A DNA stretch of 52,710 nucleotides from Anaerolineales bacterium (GTDB lineage: Bacteria > Chloroflexota > Anaerolineae > 4572-78 > J111). The notes beneath the pieces were generated by a model. It saw nothing but the letters and a program-made list of their open reading frames with translations, was not told where the DNA came from and searched no databases. Shown one piece after another: positions 24,091-33,121 of this stretch (position 1 is its first letter; every line of letters begins with the position of its first letter). Where the stretch lies: NCBI GenBank assembly GCA_020634935.1, contig JACKAT010000035.1:1-52710 (forward strand). Reading direction: 5' to 3'. The position numbers and the translations under genes were made by a program.

Positions 24091-26787
24091 CTAAGATGTC
24101 ATCGGGTTGAGCTTTTCGGGATTGATCTCCAAATCTTCCATAGCGGCGTTGAGATCGTCCCGCTTGAACTCGCCTTCTTTAGCCAGCGAATTAAGGGTAG
24201 CCAGGGTCACATAGCGATAATCGACTTCAAAGAAGTCCCGTAAAGCGGCGCGGCTCTCGCTGCGGCCAAAACCATCGGTCCCTAGCGACAGAATCGGCTT
24301 GGGCGACCAGCGGGCAATCGAGTCGGGCAGCACTTTCATATAGTCTGAGGAAGCCACAAACACGCCCGGTTCATTCTTCAGACATTGCATGATATACGAT
24401 TCTTTCGGTTCGCTGGTAGGATGGAGCAGGTTCCAGCGCTCAACGTTTAGGGCATCCATGCGAAGTTGTTTGTAGCTGGTGACGCTCCAAACATCGGCAG
24501 CGATATTATACTCTTCGGCCAGCGTATTTTGGGCTTTCAGCACTTCATTCATAATAGACCCACTGCCAAAGAGTTGGGCGCGCGCTTTCGGCTTCTGCAA
24601 TTCCGATGCTTTGTACTTGTACATCCCTTTGAGAATACCGGCTTTGATCGCCTCCCGATCCTCACCCATTTTGGGTTGGGCGTAATTTTCGTTCTCAACG
24701 GTCAAGTAGTAGAAAATGCTCTCTTGCTCTTCATACATGCGGCGGATACCATCGCGAACGATAACCGCGATCTCGTAGGCAAAGGCCGGATCGTAAGCCA
24801 GCAAAGTGGGTACGGTCGAGGCTAAAACGTGGCTGTGACCATCTTGGTGCTGCAAACCCTCCCCGGCCAGCGTGGTGCGACCGGCCGTAGCGCCGACCAG
24901 GAAACCGCGCGTGCGCAGATCGGCGGCGGCCCAGACCAGGTCGCCGATGCGCTGGAGGCCGAACATCGAGTAGTAGATAAAGAAGGGTATCATGTTGATC
25001 CCGTGGGTGGCGTAGGCCGTCCCGGCCGCGATGAATGAGGACATCGAACCGGCTTCGGTGATGCCTTCTTCCAAAATTTGGCCGTCGGTAGCCTCCTTGT
25101 AGTAGAGCAAACTGTCGGAGTCGACCGGCTCGTAAAGCTGGCCGGTGTGGGCGTAGATGCCGCACTGCCGGAACAGCGCTTCCATCCCAAAAGTGCGGGC
25201 TTCGTCCGGCACAATGGGCACAATCAGTTTACCAACTTCTTTGTCACGGAGTAGTTTGGTTAGCATCCGCACAAAGGCCATCGTCGTTGACACCTCGCGG
25301 CCTTCGGTGCCTTCGTAGAACTCTTCAAATAATTTTTCATCGGGTGTTTTCAGTACGACCGGGCTTTTGGCGTTGCGGCTGGGCATATAGCCGCCCAGCG
25401 CCTGGCGGCGTTCTTGCAAGTACTGCATTAGCGGGCTGTCCTCCGCCGGTCGATAGAAGGGCGCTTGAGACAGGTCGTCGTCAGAAATAGGAATACCAAA
25501 TCGGGATCGGAAATCGCGGACTTCTTGTTCATTCAGTTTTTTCTGCTGGTGGGTGATATTCTTACCTTCGCCGGCCTCGCCCAAGCCATAGCCTTTAATG
25601 GTCCGGGCCAAAATAACGGTTGGCGAACCGGTGTTTTCCACCGCCGCTTTGTAGGCGGCATATACCTTTTCCGGATCGTGACCACCTAATCTCAGACGGC
25701 CAATCTTTTCGTCCGACAAATGCTCGACCATTTTCATCAGACGGGGATCAACCCCAAACAGGTGCTCGCGGATGTAGGCGCCGCCGGCCACACTAAACTT
25801 TTGCGACTCCCCGTCAACAATCTCGCCAAAGCGTTTGACCAGCAATCCATCGTGATCTTGAGCCAAAATGGGATCCCAGTCGCCGCCCCAAATCACCTTA
25901 ATCACATTCCAGCCGGCGCCCCGGAAGATCGTTTCCAGGTCCTGAATCACGCGACCGTTGCCGCGCACCGGGCCATCGAGACGCTGGAGGTTACAGTTAA
26001 TAACAAAGATGAGGTTGTCCAACTTTTCGCGAGCGGCCAGCGAAATCGCGCCCAAGGTTTCCGGTTCGTCGGTTTCGCCGTCGCCGAGGTAAGCCCACAC
26101 TTTGTAACCTTTGGCTTTCTTCAAGCCCCGGTCCTCCAGATAGCGGTTAAAGCGGGCGTGGTAAATCGCCATAAGCGGGCCTAAGCCCATCGACACCGTG
26201 GGATATTCCCAGAACTCAGGCATAAGCCAGGGGTGGGGATAGGAGGATAATCCGCCGCCGGGAGCCAGTTCGCGACGGAAGTTTTCAAGCTGCTTCTCCG
26301 ACAGCCGGCCTTCCAGATAGGCCCGTGAGTAAATACCGGGAGAGGCGTGACCCTGGAAATAAATCTGGTCGCCGTCACCCTCTTCATCCTTGGCCCTGAA
26401 GAAGTGGTTAAAGCCCACCTCATAGAGCGTTGCCGCCGAGGCGTAAGTGGAAATGTGGCCGCCAATCGAGCCTTCGGCCCGATTGGCTCGCACCACCATT
26501 GCCATCGCGTTCCAACGAATCAAGCTTTTGATACGGCGCTCAATGTCGCGCTTGCCGGGATAGGTGGGCTGCTCTTCAACCGGAATGGTGTTAATGTAGG
26601 GCGTATTCGCCGTAAAGGGTTTGCGAACACCGACTTCATAAGCGTACGAGTCTAACTCTTGCAAGAGCCGCCGGGCGCGATCCAACCCACCCTTATTAAC
26701 CACATAATCAAGCGACTCGAACCATTCACTGTTTTCAACGGCTTCTGTTTCGGTACTGTTACCGTTTTGAGTTGAAATATCATCCAT
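24091..26787 (-). CDS. aceE: Pyruvate dehydrogenase E1 component, homodimeric type
   Basis: An 898-residue thiamine-diphosphate enzyme decarboxylating pyruvate and acetylating the lipoyl groups of E2. The length and single-chain form match the AceE family rather than the alpha/beta type. The ThDP/metal motif is GDGETDEPE (235-243) ending in NCNLQRLDGPV (264-274); QGHASPGIYSRAYLEGRL is also characteristic. AGGAG nine bases before the ATG confirms the start. The operon is aceE-aceF; an E3 gene is not adjacent and must come from elsewhere. A TATAAT at plus 26885-26890 (minus strand) may be the -10 box, without a clear -35. Confidence 0.96.
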   Translation of the reverse strand: MDDISTQNGNSTETEAVENSEWFESLDYVVNKGGLDRARRLLQELDSYAYEVGVRKPFTANTPYINTIPVEEQPTYPGKRDIERRIKSLIRWNAMAMVVRANRAEGSIGGHISTYASAATLYEVGFNHFFRAKDEEGDGDQIYFQGHASPGIYSRAYLEGRLSEKQLENFRRELAPGGGLSSYPHPWLMPEFWEYPTVSMGLGPLMAIYHARFNRYLEDRGLKKAKGYKVWAYLGDGETDEPETLGAISLAAREKLDNLIFVINCNLQRLDGPVRGNGRVIQDLETIFRGAGWNVIKVIWGGDWDPILAQDHDGLLVKRFGEIVDGESQKFSVAGGAYIREHLFGVDPRLMKMVEHLSDEKIGRLRLGGHDPEKVYAAYKAAVENTGSPTVILARTIKGYGLGEAGEGKNITHQQKKLNEQEVRDFRSRFGIPISDDDLSQAPFYRPAEDSPLMQYLQERRQALGGYMPSRNAKSPVVLKTPDEKLFEEFYEGTEGREVSTTMAFVRMLTKLLRDKEVGKLIVPIVPDEARTFGMEALFRQCGIYAHTGQLYEPVDSDSLLYYKEATDGQILEEGITEAGSMSSFIAAGTAYATHGINMIPFFIYYSMFGLQRIGDLVWAAADLRTRGFLVGATAGRTTLAGEGLQHQDGHSHVLASTVPTLLAYDPAFAYEIAVIVRDGIRRMYEEQESIFYYLTVENENYAQPKMGEDREAIKAGILKGMYKYKASELQKPKARAQLFGSGSIMNEVLKAQNTLAEEYNIAADVWSVTSYKQLRMDALNVERWNLLHPTSEPKESYIMQCLKNEPGVFVASSDYMKVLPDSIARWSPKPILSLGTDGFGRSESRAALRDFFEVDYRYVTLATLNSLAKEGEFKRDDLNAAMEDLEINPEKLNPMTS

Positions 26788-26944
26788 ATCGACTGCTCCT
26801 TTGCTATTCTTATTTTGCAGAAAGATTGCTGTAAAAAGCTACGGCTTTTGAATTTATCTCCAATAAACAGGGAACAACATAATAATTATATCCTGTTACA
26901 GATAGTTGGTGCAGATTAGACATTATCGACCATAGCTAACAGTC

Positions 26945-27005
26945 AAGTGACGGTCACCTTAAACCCGATAAACTTCATTATTAATGGACACAAACGCCGG
27001 CGCGA
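26945..27005. repeat. Degenerate copy of the GTGACNGTCAC palindromic repeat
   Basis: AAGTGACGGTCACCTT followed by CCGATAAAC and a GGAC...CGCCGG stretch parallels the left part of the element at 27635. Only one arm is recognisable. It sits between the divergently spaced aceE start and the def stop. Confidence 0.45.
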
Positions 27006-27021
27006 GGCAAATTAAACCGGC

Positions 27022-27558
27022 TCAAGAAGACTCAGACCCACCAGGCGGATCTTTGGGAGAAATCTCCCACAGTTTTTCCTGGTTGGTAATATGATCAAAG
27101 AAAAGAACTCCGTTTAAGTGGTCAATCTCGTGCGAGAAGATCCGTGCTAAATAACCATCGACTTTCAACTTGATTTTGCGCCCATCAATATTTTGGGCTT
27201 TGACCTCAACCCATTCAGGACGCTCGACTAAACCCTGCCAATTAGGGATTGACAGGCAGCCTTCCTGGCCTTCAACCAGGGCTTCAGATGATTTAACAAT
27301 CTCGGGATTAACTAAAATATAACTGCGCCCGCTTTGGGGATGGGGTTCGGCATCATCATTGGGAGAGGGGATCTCAGCCACAAAAATGCGCTGCATCACC
27401 CCAATTTGAGGACCAGCCAGCCCTACCCCATCGTAAGCTCGCATCGTCTCCAGCATGTCTTGGGCCAGCTTTTTCAAGCTGGGCGAAAACTGCTTAATCT
27501 TTTTCGCTTTTTGACGTAACCGTTCGTCGTTTATATAGACAATTTGTCGAATGGGCAT
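27022..27558 (-). CDS. def: Peptide deformylase
   Basis: A 178-residue metalloenzyme removing the N-formyl group from new proteins. The three family motifs are present: GVGLAGPQIG (44-53), EGCLSIP (99-105, metal ligand C101) and HEIDH (143-147). The first motif has GLAGPQ where most enzymes have GLAAPQ. An insertion around residues 64-78 (SPNDDAEPHPQSGRS) lengthens one loop. The C-terminal tail is Pro/Ser-rich. No ribosome site precedes the ATG, but a strong promoter about 27 bases upstream gives a short leader. Confidence 0.95.
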   Translation of the reverse strand: MPIRQIVYINDERLRQKAKKIKQFSPSLKKLAQDMLETMRAYDGVGLAGPQIGVMQRIFVAEIPSPNDDAEPHPQSGRSYILVNPEIVKSSEALVEGQEGCLSIPNWQGLVERPEWVEVKAQNIDGRKIKLKVDGYLARIFSHEIDHLNGVLFFDHITNQEKLWEISPKDPPGGSESS

Positions 27559-27591
27559 GGTTGAGTAAGTATCCGTAATTCTCCCTGCTAT

Positions 27592-27619
27592 ATAATAGTC
27601 ATCATAGCGACACTGTCAA
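27592..27619 (-). promoter_or_regulatory. Promoter of the peptide deformylase gene
   Basis: The minus strand has a perfect TTGACA (plus 27614-27619) and TATTAT (plus 27592-27597) separated by 16 bases, giving a leader of about 27 bases. Confidence 0.6.
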
Positions 27620-27634
27620 GAATTTAATACTTTA

Positions 27635-27760
27635 TGAGTTACGCAGTTCAAAAGGTGACAGTCACTTAGACGCGATAAATCGACTTGTTGGGGCTTAAAC
27701 GGACGTTCATTTTCGGCAAAAGTGACTGTCACCTGGTTCGACACACCCAACTGCGTAAGT
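27635..27760. repeat. Palindromic dispersed repeat (full copy)
   Basis: An element of about 126 bp with nested inverted repeats. The outer arms are GTTACGCAGTT and AACTGCGTAA, and the inner 15-bp arms AGGTGACAGTCACTT (27653-27667) and AAGTGACTGTCACCT (27720-27734) are exact complements. Each inner arm is itself a near-palindrome (GTGAC-N-GTCAC). A second copy is at 36241 and a degenerate one at 26945. The remainder of the 378-base gap between def and RNase J (27559-27936) holds the two divergent promoters and the hairpin at 27864. Confidence 0.8.
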
Positions 27761-27799
27761 CCTATACTTGACAGAAACCGATAACAGACCTACCTTTGT

Positions 27800-27828
27800 T
27801 TGACCAAAACCCAACAAACGCCTAAACT
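27800..27828 (+). promoter_or_regulatory. Possible RNase J promoter
   Basis: TTGACC and TAAACT lie 17 bases apart, giving a leader of about 100 nt. A further TTGACA at 27768 has no good -10 partner. Confidence 0.35.
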
Positions 27829-27863
27829 ATAGATTAGACTTAAAATACCAGCATGCATCAATT

Positions 27864-27909
27864 GTAACTATTCAGTAACGCGGTCGGTGCCACTCACCTG
27901 AATAGTTAC
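27864..27909 (+). repeat. 12-bp inverted repeat in the RNase J leader
   Basis: GTAACTATTCAG and CTGAATAGTTAC are perfect complements across 22 bases, ending 28 bases before the start codon. In RNA this is a stable stem-loop just upstream of the ribosome site AGGAG. Confidence 0.7.
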
Positions 27910-27936
27910 CTTCAATATCAATCAGGAGTTTCGTGC

Positions 27937-29583
27937 GTGACAGAACCCCTACGGATTATTCCTCTAAGCGGCGTAAGCGAAGTCGGCAAAAATATGACGC
28001 TCATTGAGTACGGAGACGACGCCATCGCCATCGACTGTGGTCTTATGTTCCCCGAAAATGACATGTTAGGGATCGATTTCGTCATTCCCGACGTTACCTA
28101 CTTGCTCGACAACCCCGGCCTGCTCAAGGGCATTTTTGTAACCCACGGCCACGAAGATCACATTGGGGCGCTGCCCTACATTTTACCAGAAATTCCCGTC
28201 CCCCTCTACGCCACACGTTTAACCCAAGGTCTGATTGAAGTCAAGCTCAAAGAAGCCAAACTGTTAGATAAAATCAAGATCAATACCATCACCACCGACA
28301 GCACCATCGAAATTGGCCCGTTCACCATCGAACCGTTTCACGTCTGCCACTCGATTCCCGATGCGGTGGGTTACGCCATCTATACCCCGGCCGGGCTGGT
28401 GGTCCACACCGGCGAGTACAAGTTCGACGAAACGCCCGCCGACGGCAAGCCGCCCGATTTCGACCGGCTGCGCTCGTACGGCGATGACGGCGTTTTAGTG
28501 CTGTTATCCGACAGCACCAACTCCGAACGGCCCGGCCGCACGCCGTCCGAGCAGATTGTCAGTCAGGCGTTTGAAAAGATCTTTGGCGAGGTCAACGGCC
28601 GCATTATCGTCTCGACCTTTGCTTCAAATATCTCGCGCGTCCAGCAGGTGATCAACACCGCCATGAAGCACGATCGGCGGCTGGCGATTGTCGGCCGCAG
28701 TATGGTCGATAACGTCAAGATGGCCCTCAAACTGGGCTATCTCACCGCCCCTGACGATATGATCATCCACATCGATGATCTCGACGACTATCCCGACTCC
28801 AAAATTGCCATTGTTTGTACCGGCACTCAAGGCGAACCCACCAGCGCGCTGGTTCGTATGGCCAACCGCGAACATTACCAGGTCCGGCTGCGCGAGGGCG
28901 ACACCGTCATCCTTTCGGCCACCGCCATTCCCGGCAACGAAGAGTTGGTCCACCGCACCTTGAACAATCTCTTCCGGCTGGGCGTCGATGTCATCTACCA
29001 GCAGTTAATGCCCGTCCACGTCTCCGGCCACGCTTCGCAAGAAGAGCAAAAACTCATGCTGGAATTGATTCGCCCCCAATATTTCATTCCTATTCAGGGT
29101 GAATATCGTATGCTGGTGCTGCACGCCCGTATCGGCCAGGCGGCTGGCATTCCTAAAGAAAACATCTTCGTGGTTGAAAACGGCCAGGCCATCGAGTTTG
29201 ATGAAGAAGGGGGCTTTATCGCCGAACGCGTACCCAACGGCCAGATTATGGTCGATGGCCTGGGTATCGGCGATGTGGGCAATGTGGTCCTGCGCGACCG
29301 CCATTTGCTCTCTAAAGACGGCTTCGTGGTCGTTGTTGTGGCGGTGGACAGCAAAGACGGCACCCTGGTCTACGGCCCCGACTTTATCTCACGCGGCTTC
29401 GTTTACATTCGCGACTCTGAGGAGTTGATCGAAGAAGCCAAAGAGCGCATCATCGATCTCATGGAAAGCGGCAAAACGCACCGTGACACGGCGGCCACCG
29501 ATCTGCGCGACACGTTGAGCCAATTTCTCTACCAACGCACCCGCCGCACCCCAATGATCTTCCCCGTGGTACTGGAAGTCTAG
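27937..29583 (+). CDS. rnj: Ribonuclease J
   Basis: A 548-residue metallo-beta-lactamase/beta-CASP nuclease with 5'-3' exo- and endonuclease activity in mRNA decay and RNA maturation. The metal site is HGHEDHIG (70-77); FHVCHSIPDAVGY holds further ligands, and the beta-CASP region has DSTNSERPGRTPSE and HVSGHASQEEQ. Length matches Bacillus RNase J1. The start is GTG with AGGAG eight bases upstream. The leader has a strong stem-loop, which would suit autoregulation, but this is only inferred. A repeat-rich hairpin region follows the stop. Confidence 0.96.
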   Translation: MTEPLRIIPLSGVSEVGKNMTLIEYGDDAIAIDCGLMFPENDMLGIDFVIPDVTYLLDNPGLLKGIFVTHGHEDHIGALPYILPEIPVPLYATRLTQGLIEVKLKEAKLLDKIKINTITTDSTIEIGPFTIEPFHVCHSIPDAVGYAIYTPAGLVVHTGEYKFDETPADGKPPDFDRLRSYGDDGVLVLLSDSTNSERPGRTPSEQIVSQAFEKIFGEVNGRIIVSTFASNISRVQQVINTAMKHDRRLAIVGRSMVDNVKMALKLGYLTAPDDMIIHIDDLDDYPDSKIAIVCTGTQGEPTSALVRMANREHYQVRLREGDTVILSATAIPGNEELVHRTLNNLFRLGVDVIYQQLMPVHVSGHASQEEQKLMLELIRPQYFIPIQGEYRMLVLHARIGQAAGIPKENIFVVENGQAIEFDEEGGFIAERVPNGQIMVDGLGIGDVGNVVLRDRHLLSKDGFVVVVVAVDSKDGTLVYGPDFISRGFVYIRDSEELIEEAKERIIDLMESGKTHRDTAATDLRDTLSQFLYQRTRRTPMIFPVVLEV

Positions 29584-29584
29584 C

Positions 29585-29727
29585 CGCTGATTTGTCCCGC
29601 ATAGGAGCGACAAAGCTTGCTTTGTCAAACTGAAAATAAACTGTAGGACAAGTCGCTGATTTGTCCTGCGTAGGAGCGACAAAGCTTGCTTTGTCAAACC
29701 GCATTAAAGCAAGCTTTGTCGCTCCTA
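29585..29727. repeat. Tandem 46-bp repeats plus 22-bp hairpin between convergent genes
   Basis: Two 46-bp near-identical units start at 29585 and 29654 (69-base period), each containing GCTGATTTGTCC and TAGGAGCGACAAAGCTTG. A third, inverted copy of part of the unit at 29706-29727 pairs perfectly over 22 bp with 29671-29692 around a 13-base loop. It lies between the RNase J stop and the histidine kinase stop and may end transcription from both sides, although it lacks long T-runs. Confidence 0.8.
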
Positions 29728-29751
29728 AACACTAAACATTTTCTTTTTGAT

Positions 29752-31167
29752 TCACCCCCCACCCCAAGGCAGCCACACCGTAAAACGACTGCCCTGCTCC
29801 GGCTCGCTCTCGACCTCCAGCCGGCCGCCGTGCGCCACCACTAAATCAAGCGCGATGGTCAAGCCCAGCCCCATTCCCTGTGGAAACCGATGGCTGCGCT
29901 GGCTTCGATAAAACGGCTCGAAGATTTGCATCTGCTCTTCCTCATCGAGGCCGGGGCCGGTATCGCTGACGCGCAGCCACACCGCCTGCGCGTCGCTGCC
30001 GGCGGCGACGGATACACTGCCGCCTGTGGGCGTATACTTGATGGCGTTGCTGAGCAGGTTGCCCAACACTTGCGCCATCCGATCGGGATCGATCTCCAGC
30101 ATGGGCAGGGTCAGCGGCACGTCGGCCCGCCAGTGTAACCCCTTACTCTGGGCCGCTTCTCGCCAGGGGACAAGCACCTGATTGAGCCAATCAGTTAGCT
30201 TGGTCGCCCGACAGTCGAGTTCCAGCGTCCCTAAAATCTGGTCGTGCAGCTTGGCCAGGTCATCCAGCAGCGGGTGCAGCCGTTCCACCTCGGCCTCCAT
30301 GCCATCCAGCAATTCGCGCCGCAGCGCCTCATCGCGATCGGCCCCGTTGATCAACGCCTGAATCGCCGATTGCAGCGCCCCAATCGGCCGGCCCACCTCG
30401 TGAACGATATTGGCCAGCAAGCGCCGCCGCGTCTCTTCCATCAGCCGCAGCCGGTCGATGAGACTGTTGAACGAGCGCAGCAGCAGCCGAATCTCCTGCG
30501 GTCCTTTCTCCGGCAGCGTCTCCCAATTGCGCCCGCTGGCCACGCCGTAGATGGCCTCGGTTACCCCTTTGAGCGATCGCTCCAAACTCAGCGCCAGCAC
30601 CAGCCCAATACCGATGCCCACCAGCAGTTCGACGGCCAAGACGCTTAAAATCAACGTACGCAGCCGCTCGAACCGCACCGACATATTGGCCAGGTCATTC
30701 GTCAGCCGCACTACCCCTAACACCTGCCGGTTAGCCGCCATAACCGGCACTAAGACTTCTACGACCTGGGTTTGGGTATTGAGAATAAAATTGGGCTGAG
30801 TGGTGCTGTCGCCGGTCAGCGCGTCCGATAAATTCGGCACATCGAGCGGCTGGCCGAGTTGATCGGCGTCATTGGGGTCGTTGGACGCGATGAGGTTGCC
30901 TTGGGCGTCGAGCAGGGTGACTTTGGCCCGGTGGAAGGTACTGTAGCGGCTCACAAAAATACGAGCCTGATTGGCATCACGCCACATATCCGGCTGTTGG
31001 GCAGCAATCTGCGCCGTCAGGGCGGCTTGCTGCTGTAACTCGTTGGCCAGGTTGCTCAACGACACCTGGGTATCCACAATATAAAGCAGCGCCACGCCGA
31101 CGAGCGGCACCACCACCAACAGCGGCAAAATATGGCTTAGAATTAAACGACTTCGCAGGCTGCGCAT
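29752..31167 (-). CDS. Membrane sensor histidine kinase
   Basis: A 471-residue two-component kinase. TM1 (LILSHILPLLVVVPLVGVAL) and a second TM (LILSVLAVELLVGIGIGLVL) enclose an extracytoplasmic sensor of about 130 residues; a HAMP region follows. The H-box is NIVHEVGRPIGAL (H256), and the ATPase motifs are NLLSNAIKYTP, DTGPGLDEEE and GMGLGLTIA. The frame is open 126 bases upstream, but that part is repeat sequence and unlike protein, so the ATG at 31167 (MRSLRSRL) is chosen. It is the last gene of the bat operon, directly after its response regulator, so the pair probably senses an envelope signal linked to the Bat proteins. Confidence 0.92.
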   Translation of the reverse strand: MRSLRSRLILSHILPLLVVVPLVGVALLYIVDTQVSLSNLANELQQQAALTAQIAAQQPDMWRDANQARIFVSRYSTFHRAKVTLLDAQGNLIASNDPNDADQLGQPLDVPNLSDALTGDSTTQPNFILNTQTQVVEVLVPVMAANRQVLGVVRLTNDLANMSVRFERLRTLILSVLAVELLVGIGIGLVLALSLERSLKGVTEAIYGVASGRNWETLPEKGPQEIRLLLRSFNSLIDRLRLMEETRRRLLANIVHEVGRPIGALQSAIQALINGADRDEALRRELLDGMEAEVERLHPLLDDLAKLHDQILGTLELDCRATKLTDWLNQVLVPWREAAQSKGLHWRADVPLTLPMLEIDPDRMAQVLGNLLSNAIKYTPTGGSVSVAAGSDAQAVWLRVSDTGPGLDEEEQMQIFEPFYRSQRSHRFPQGMGLGLTIALDLVVAHGGRLEVESEPEQGSRFTVWLPWGGG

Positions 31168-31210
31168 GGATATCAAACTCACTAACGGATACGCTTTCAA
31201 CCTGATGGCT

Positions 31211-31350
31211 AAAAGCTTCCCAAAATTGACGTTACACCGATAGACTGCGGCTAGCTGACCGCAGATCGCCGAAAAACAGGCACATTTGGTCAAGTTCGGC
31301 GGTCAACGGTCGGCGGTCTGTCGTCAGGGGCAAAAAAATTTGGTCAAATT
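31211..31350 (-). repeat. 140-bp dispersed intergenic repeat, copy A
   Basis: Reverse-complemented, this matches 46390-46529 base for base over long stretches, including CGACCGTTGACCGCCGAACT and CTGCGGTCAGCTAGC, with the core exactly 90 bp in both copies. It contains internal complementary GACCG/CGGTC segments. It occupies the gap between the response regulator and the histidine kinase. Confidence 0.75.
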
Positions 31351-31372
31351 GAATAGATACCCGTTTCCTTAA

Positions 31373-32080
31373 CTACGTTTCCTCACCCAACTGCGGCTCC
31401 AATTTATAACCAACGCCGCGTACAGTCACGATCCGCTGCGGCTTTTGCGGGTTCGCTTCAATCTTCTCCCGCAGCCAGCGAATGTGCACATAAACCCCCT
31501 GTGTCTCCCCGGCGTACTCAGCACCCCACACCTGAGTTAACAGATCGTCAATCGAGACCACCCGGCCGGCTTGCAGAGCCAGCGCGTGCAGCAGCGCGAA
31601 TTCACGCGGCGGTAAATCGAGCGATTTGCCGCCGAGCGTTACCGTATGCGCACCCGGATCGATCACCAGGTCGCCGACCTCCAGCATGCCGTCCTGCGGC
31701 AGTTGGGGCGCGGTTCGCTCGAAGCGGCGCAGCACCGCTTTAATGCGAGCCAGCAGCACACTGAGATCGAACGGTTTGGTGACGTAATCATCCGCTCCCA
31801 ACTCCAGCCCCAACGCCTGATCTAGCTCCCGCCGGTGGGACGAAACAAAGATAATTGGGAAATCGGCCTGCTGCTTGAAGCCGCGCAGGGCATCGAGGCC
31901 GTCCATACCGGGCAGGCCGATGTCGAGCAGGATCAGATCGGGCGGATCGCGCCGGGCCAATGCCAGCGCATCTTCCGCCGTAGCTGCCGTGCTGGTCTTA
32001 TAACCCGCCTGCTCTAAATTAAACGATAGGCTGCGCCGCATCAGGGCGTCGTCGTCAACCAGTAAGATGTGTTTGGCCAT
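31373..32080 (-). CDS. OmpR-family response regulator
   Basis: A 235-residue DNA-binding regulator. The receiver domain has acidic residues in LLVDDD, the phospho-acceptor D53 in LLDIGLPGMD, and Lys in DDYVTKPFD. The winged-helix output spans about 130-230, with LPPREFALLHALALQAG and GVYVHIRWLREKIE. The ATG at 32080 has GAGGAG just upstream; the longer open frame to 32233 overlaps the batE end and is rejected. It is paired with the histidine kinase encoded downstream, and lies at the 3' end of the bat operon. Confidence 0.94.
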   Translation of the reverse strand: MAKHILLVDDDALMRRSLSFNLEQAGYKTSTAATAEDALALARRDPPDLILLDIGLPGMDGLDALRGFKQQADFPIIFVSSHRRELDQALGLELGADDYVTKPFDLSVLLARIKAVLRRFERTAPQLPQDGMLEVGDLVIDPGAHTVTLGGKSLDLPPREFALLHALALQAGRVVSIDDLLTQVWGAEYAGETQGVYVHIRWLREKIEANPQKPQRIVTVRGVGYKLEPQLGEET

Positions 32081-32151
32081 GTGCTCCTCACTAATCGATA
32101 TTGTACTACAGGAGGAGCTTTCACTCAAAAGCAAATTTGGCATGGTGGGCC

Positions 32152-32949
32152 TCAGCCTAAACTTACGGCCTCGACCATTTCCGCCGGGACCCAGCCTTGC
32201 TGGCCGGTTTGAGGCACAGCGATCTCTACCCACCGACCTCGCCTCTCAACCACCTTGACTTCGACCCCGTCGGCTAAGGTAAATTCGCTGGCGTACTGCG
32301 AGCCGGGACCAGCGGTCACCGCAACCTCAGCGGCCACGATGACGGCTTGGTCGTGCGGTTCGGCCAGTGAACGGCTGCCCAGACCGGCCAGACTCAACAC
32401 CACCGCCAAACCGGCCGCAGCCGCTCCGTAGGTTAAGCTGCGCTGCAACGCGCCCTGGCTGTTGCTCAATACGATCACCAGTAAACAAAAGACAATCCAA
32501 AAGCCTAGCGCTGCCAAAGCCAATTGATTAAAGGACAACCAGGATTGCGTCAGGCGAGCCACCCGCTCGATCAAGCCAGGCGCTTGAACCGGCGCCTCCC
32601 CGCCGGTCACGTCCGCCCGCACCTGCGCCAGATTAGCCTCGATGGCCGTATCGCCGGGCGCTAACTGCTCGGCTCGACGAAAGTTAACCAGGGCCAATCC
32701 CAGATTTCCCTGTTGATAATAGGCCCGGCCCAGGTTGTAAAACAAGGCGCTGTCGGCATAACCTTGATCGACCAACTGTTGGTACGCTTGCGCGGCCTGA
32801 CTGTACTGGCCGGTTTGATAAAGTTGGTTGGCCACGGCCATAGTCGCGGTTGCCGGAGCCGTTGTTTTGGCCTGTAAGGTTTGGCCGGCCATCAATAACA
32901 TCGCCAGCACCAAAATGACCAAGGTTGTAATTGTCGCTACTCGCTTCAT
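32152..32949 (-). CDS. batE: BatE-like TPR protein with SH3-type C-terminal domain
   Basis: A 265-residue exported or membrane protein. A signal peptide or N-terminal anchor (VATITTLVILVLAMLLMAG) is followed by three TPR repeats (about 40-115, with ALFYNLGRAYYQQGNLGLAL). Two TM segments are at about 140-185, and a bacterial SH3-like domain at about 200-262 (VTAGPGSQYASEFTLADG, QQGWVPAEMVE). The TPR/TM/SH3 order is typical of BatE. AGGA precedes the ATG. It sits between batD and the response regulator. Confidence 0.85.
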   Translation of the reverse strand: MKRVATITTLVILVLAMLLMAGQTLQAKTTAPATATMAVANQLYQTGQYSQAAQAYQQLVDQGYADSALFYNLGRAYYQQGNLGLALVNFRRAEQLAPGDTAIEANLAQVRADVTGGEAPVQAPGLIERVARLTQSWLSFNQLALAALGFWIVFCLLVIVLSNSQGALQRSLTYGAAAAGLAVVLSLAGLGSRSLAEPHDQAVIVAAEVAVTAGPGSQYASEFTLADGVEVKVVERRGRWVEIAVPQTGQQGWVPAEMVEAVSLG

Positions 32950-32981
32950 GATAAAATTCCTTTGGATCGTAAATTAACCCC

Positions 32982-33118
32982 GTTGCTACCGTGTCCAGAA
33001 AATACCGAAAACCCATTGTTCCGTCCTAATCACGTGGGAAGTAAGGCGTAGGAAGTAATCGGTTTTAACCCCTTAATCCCTACTTCCTACTCCCTGGTTT
33101 GGACACCTGCGTAGCAAC
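32982..33118. repeat. 137-bp palindromic element between batD and batE
   Basis: Three pairs of perfect arms are nested: GTTGCTAC (32982) with GTAGCAAC (33111), GTGTCCA (32991) with TGGACAC (33100), and TAGGAAGTA (33049) with TACTTCCTA (33081). It fills almost the whole gap. Confidence 0.75.
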
Positions 33119-33121
33119 ATC

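Noticed and set aside
25720..26184. 154-residue plus-strand frame inside aceE
   Set aside because: Antisense to a strongly conserved part of the E1 enzyme, with no ribosome site or family similarity.
27734..27760. T-loop-like GGTTCGA suggesting a tRNA 3' end
   Set aside because: No acceptor stem, anticodon arm or CCA context; the bases belong to the palindromic repeat.
29585..29699. CRISPR array
   Set aside because: Only two direct repeat units, a single spacer-like gap of 23 bases, and no cas genes.
31168..31293. Longer N-terminus for the histidine kinase
   Set aside because: The stretch overlaps the 140-bp dispersed repeat and reads as Cys-rich non-family sequence before a typical TM start at MRSLRSRL.
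32081..32233. Longer N-terminus for the OmpR-type regulator
   Set aside because: It would overlap the batE end and precede a standard receiver start that has its own GAGGAG site.
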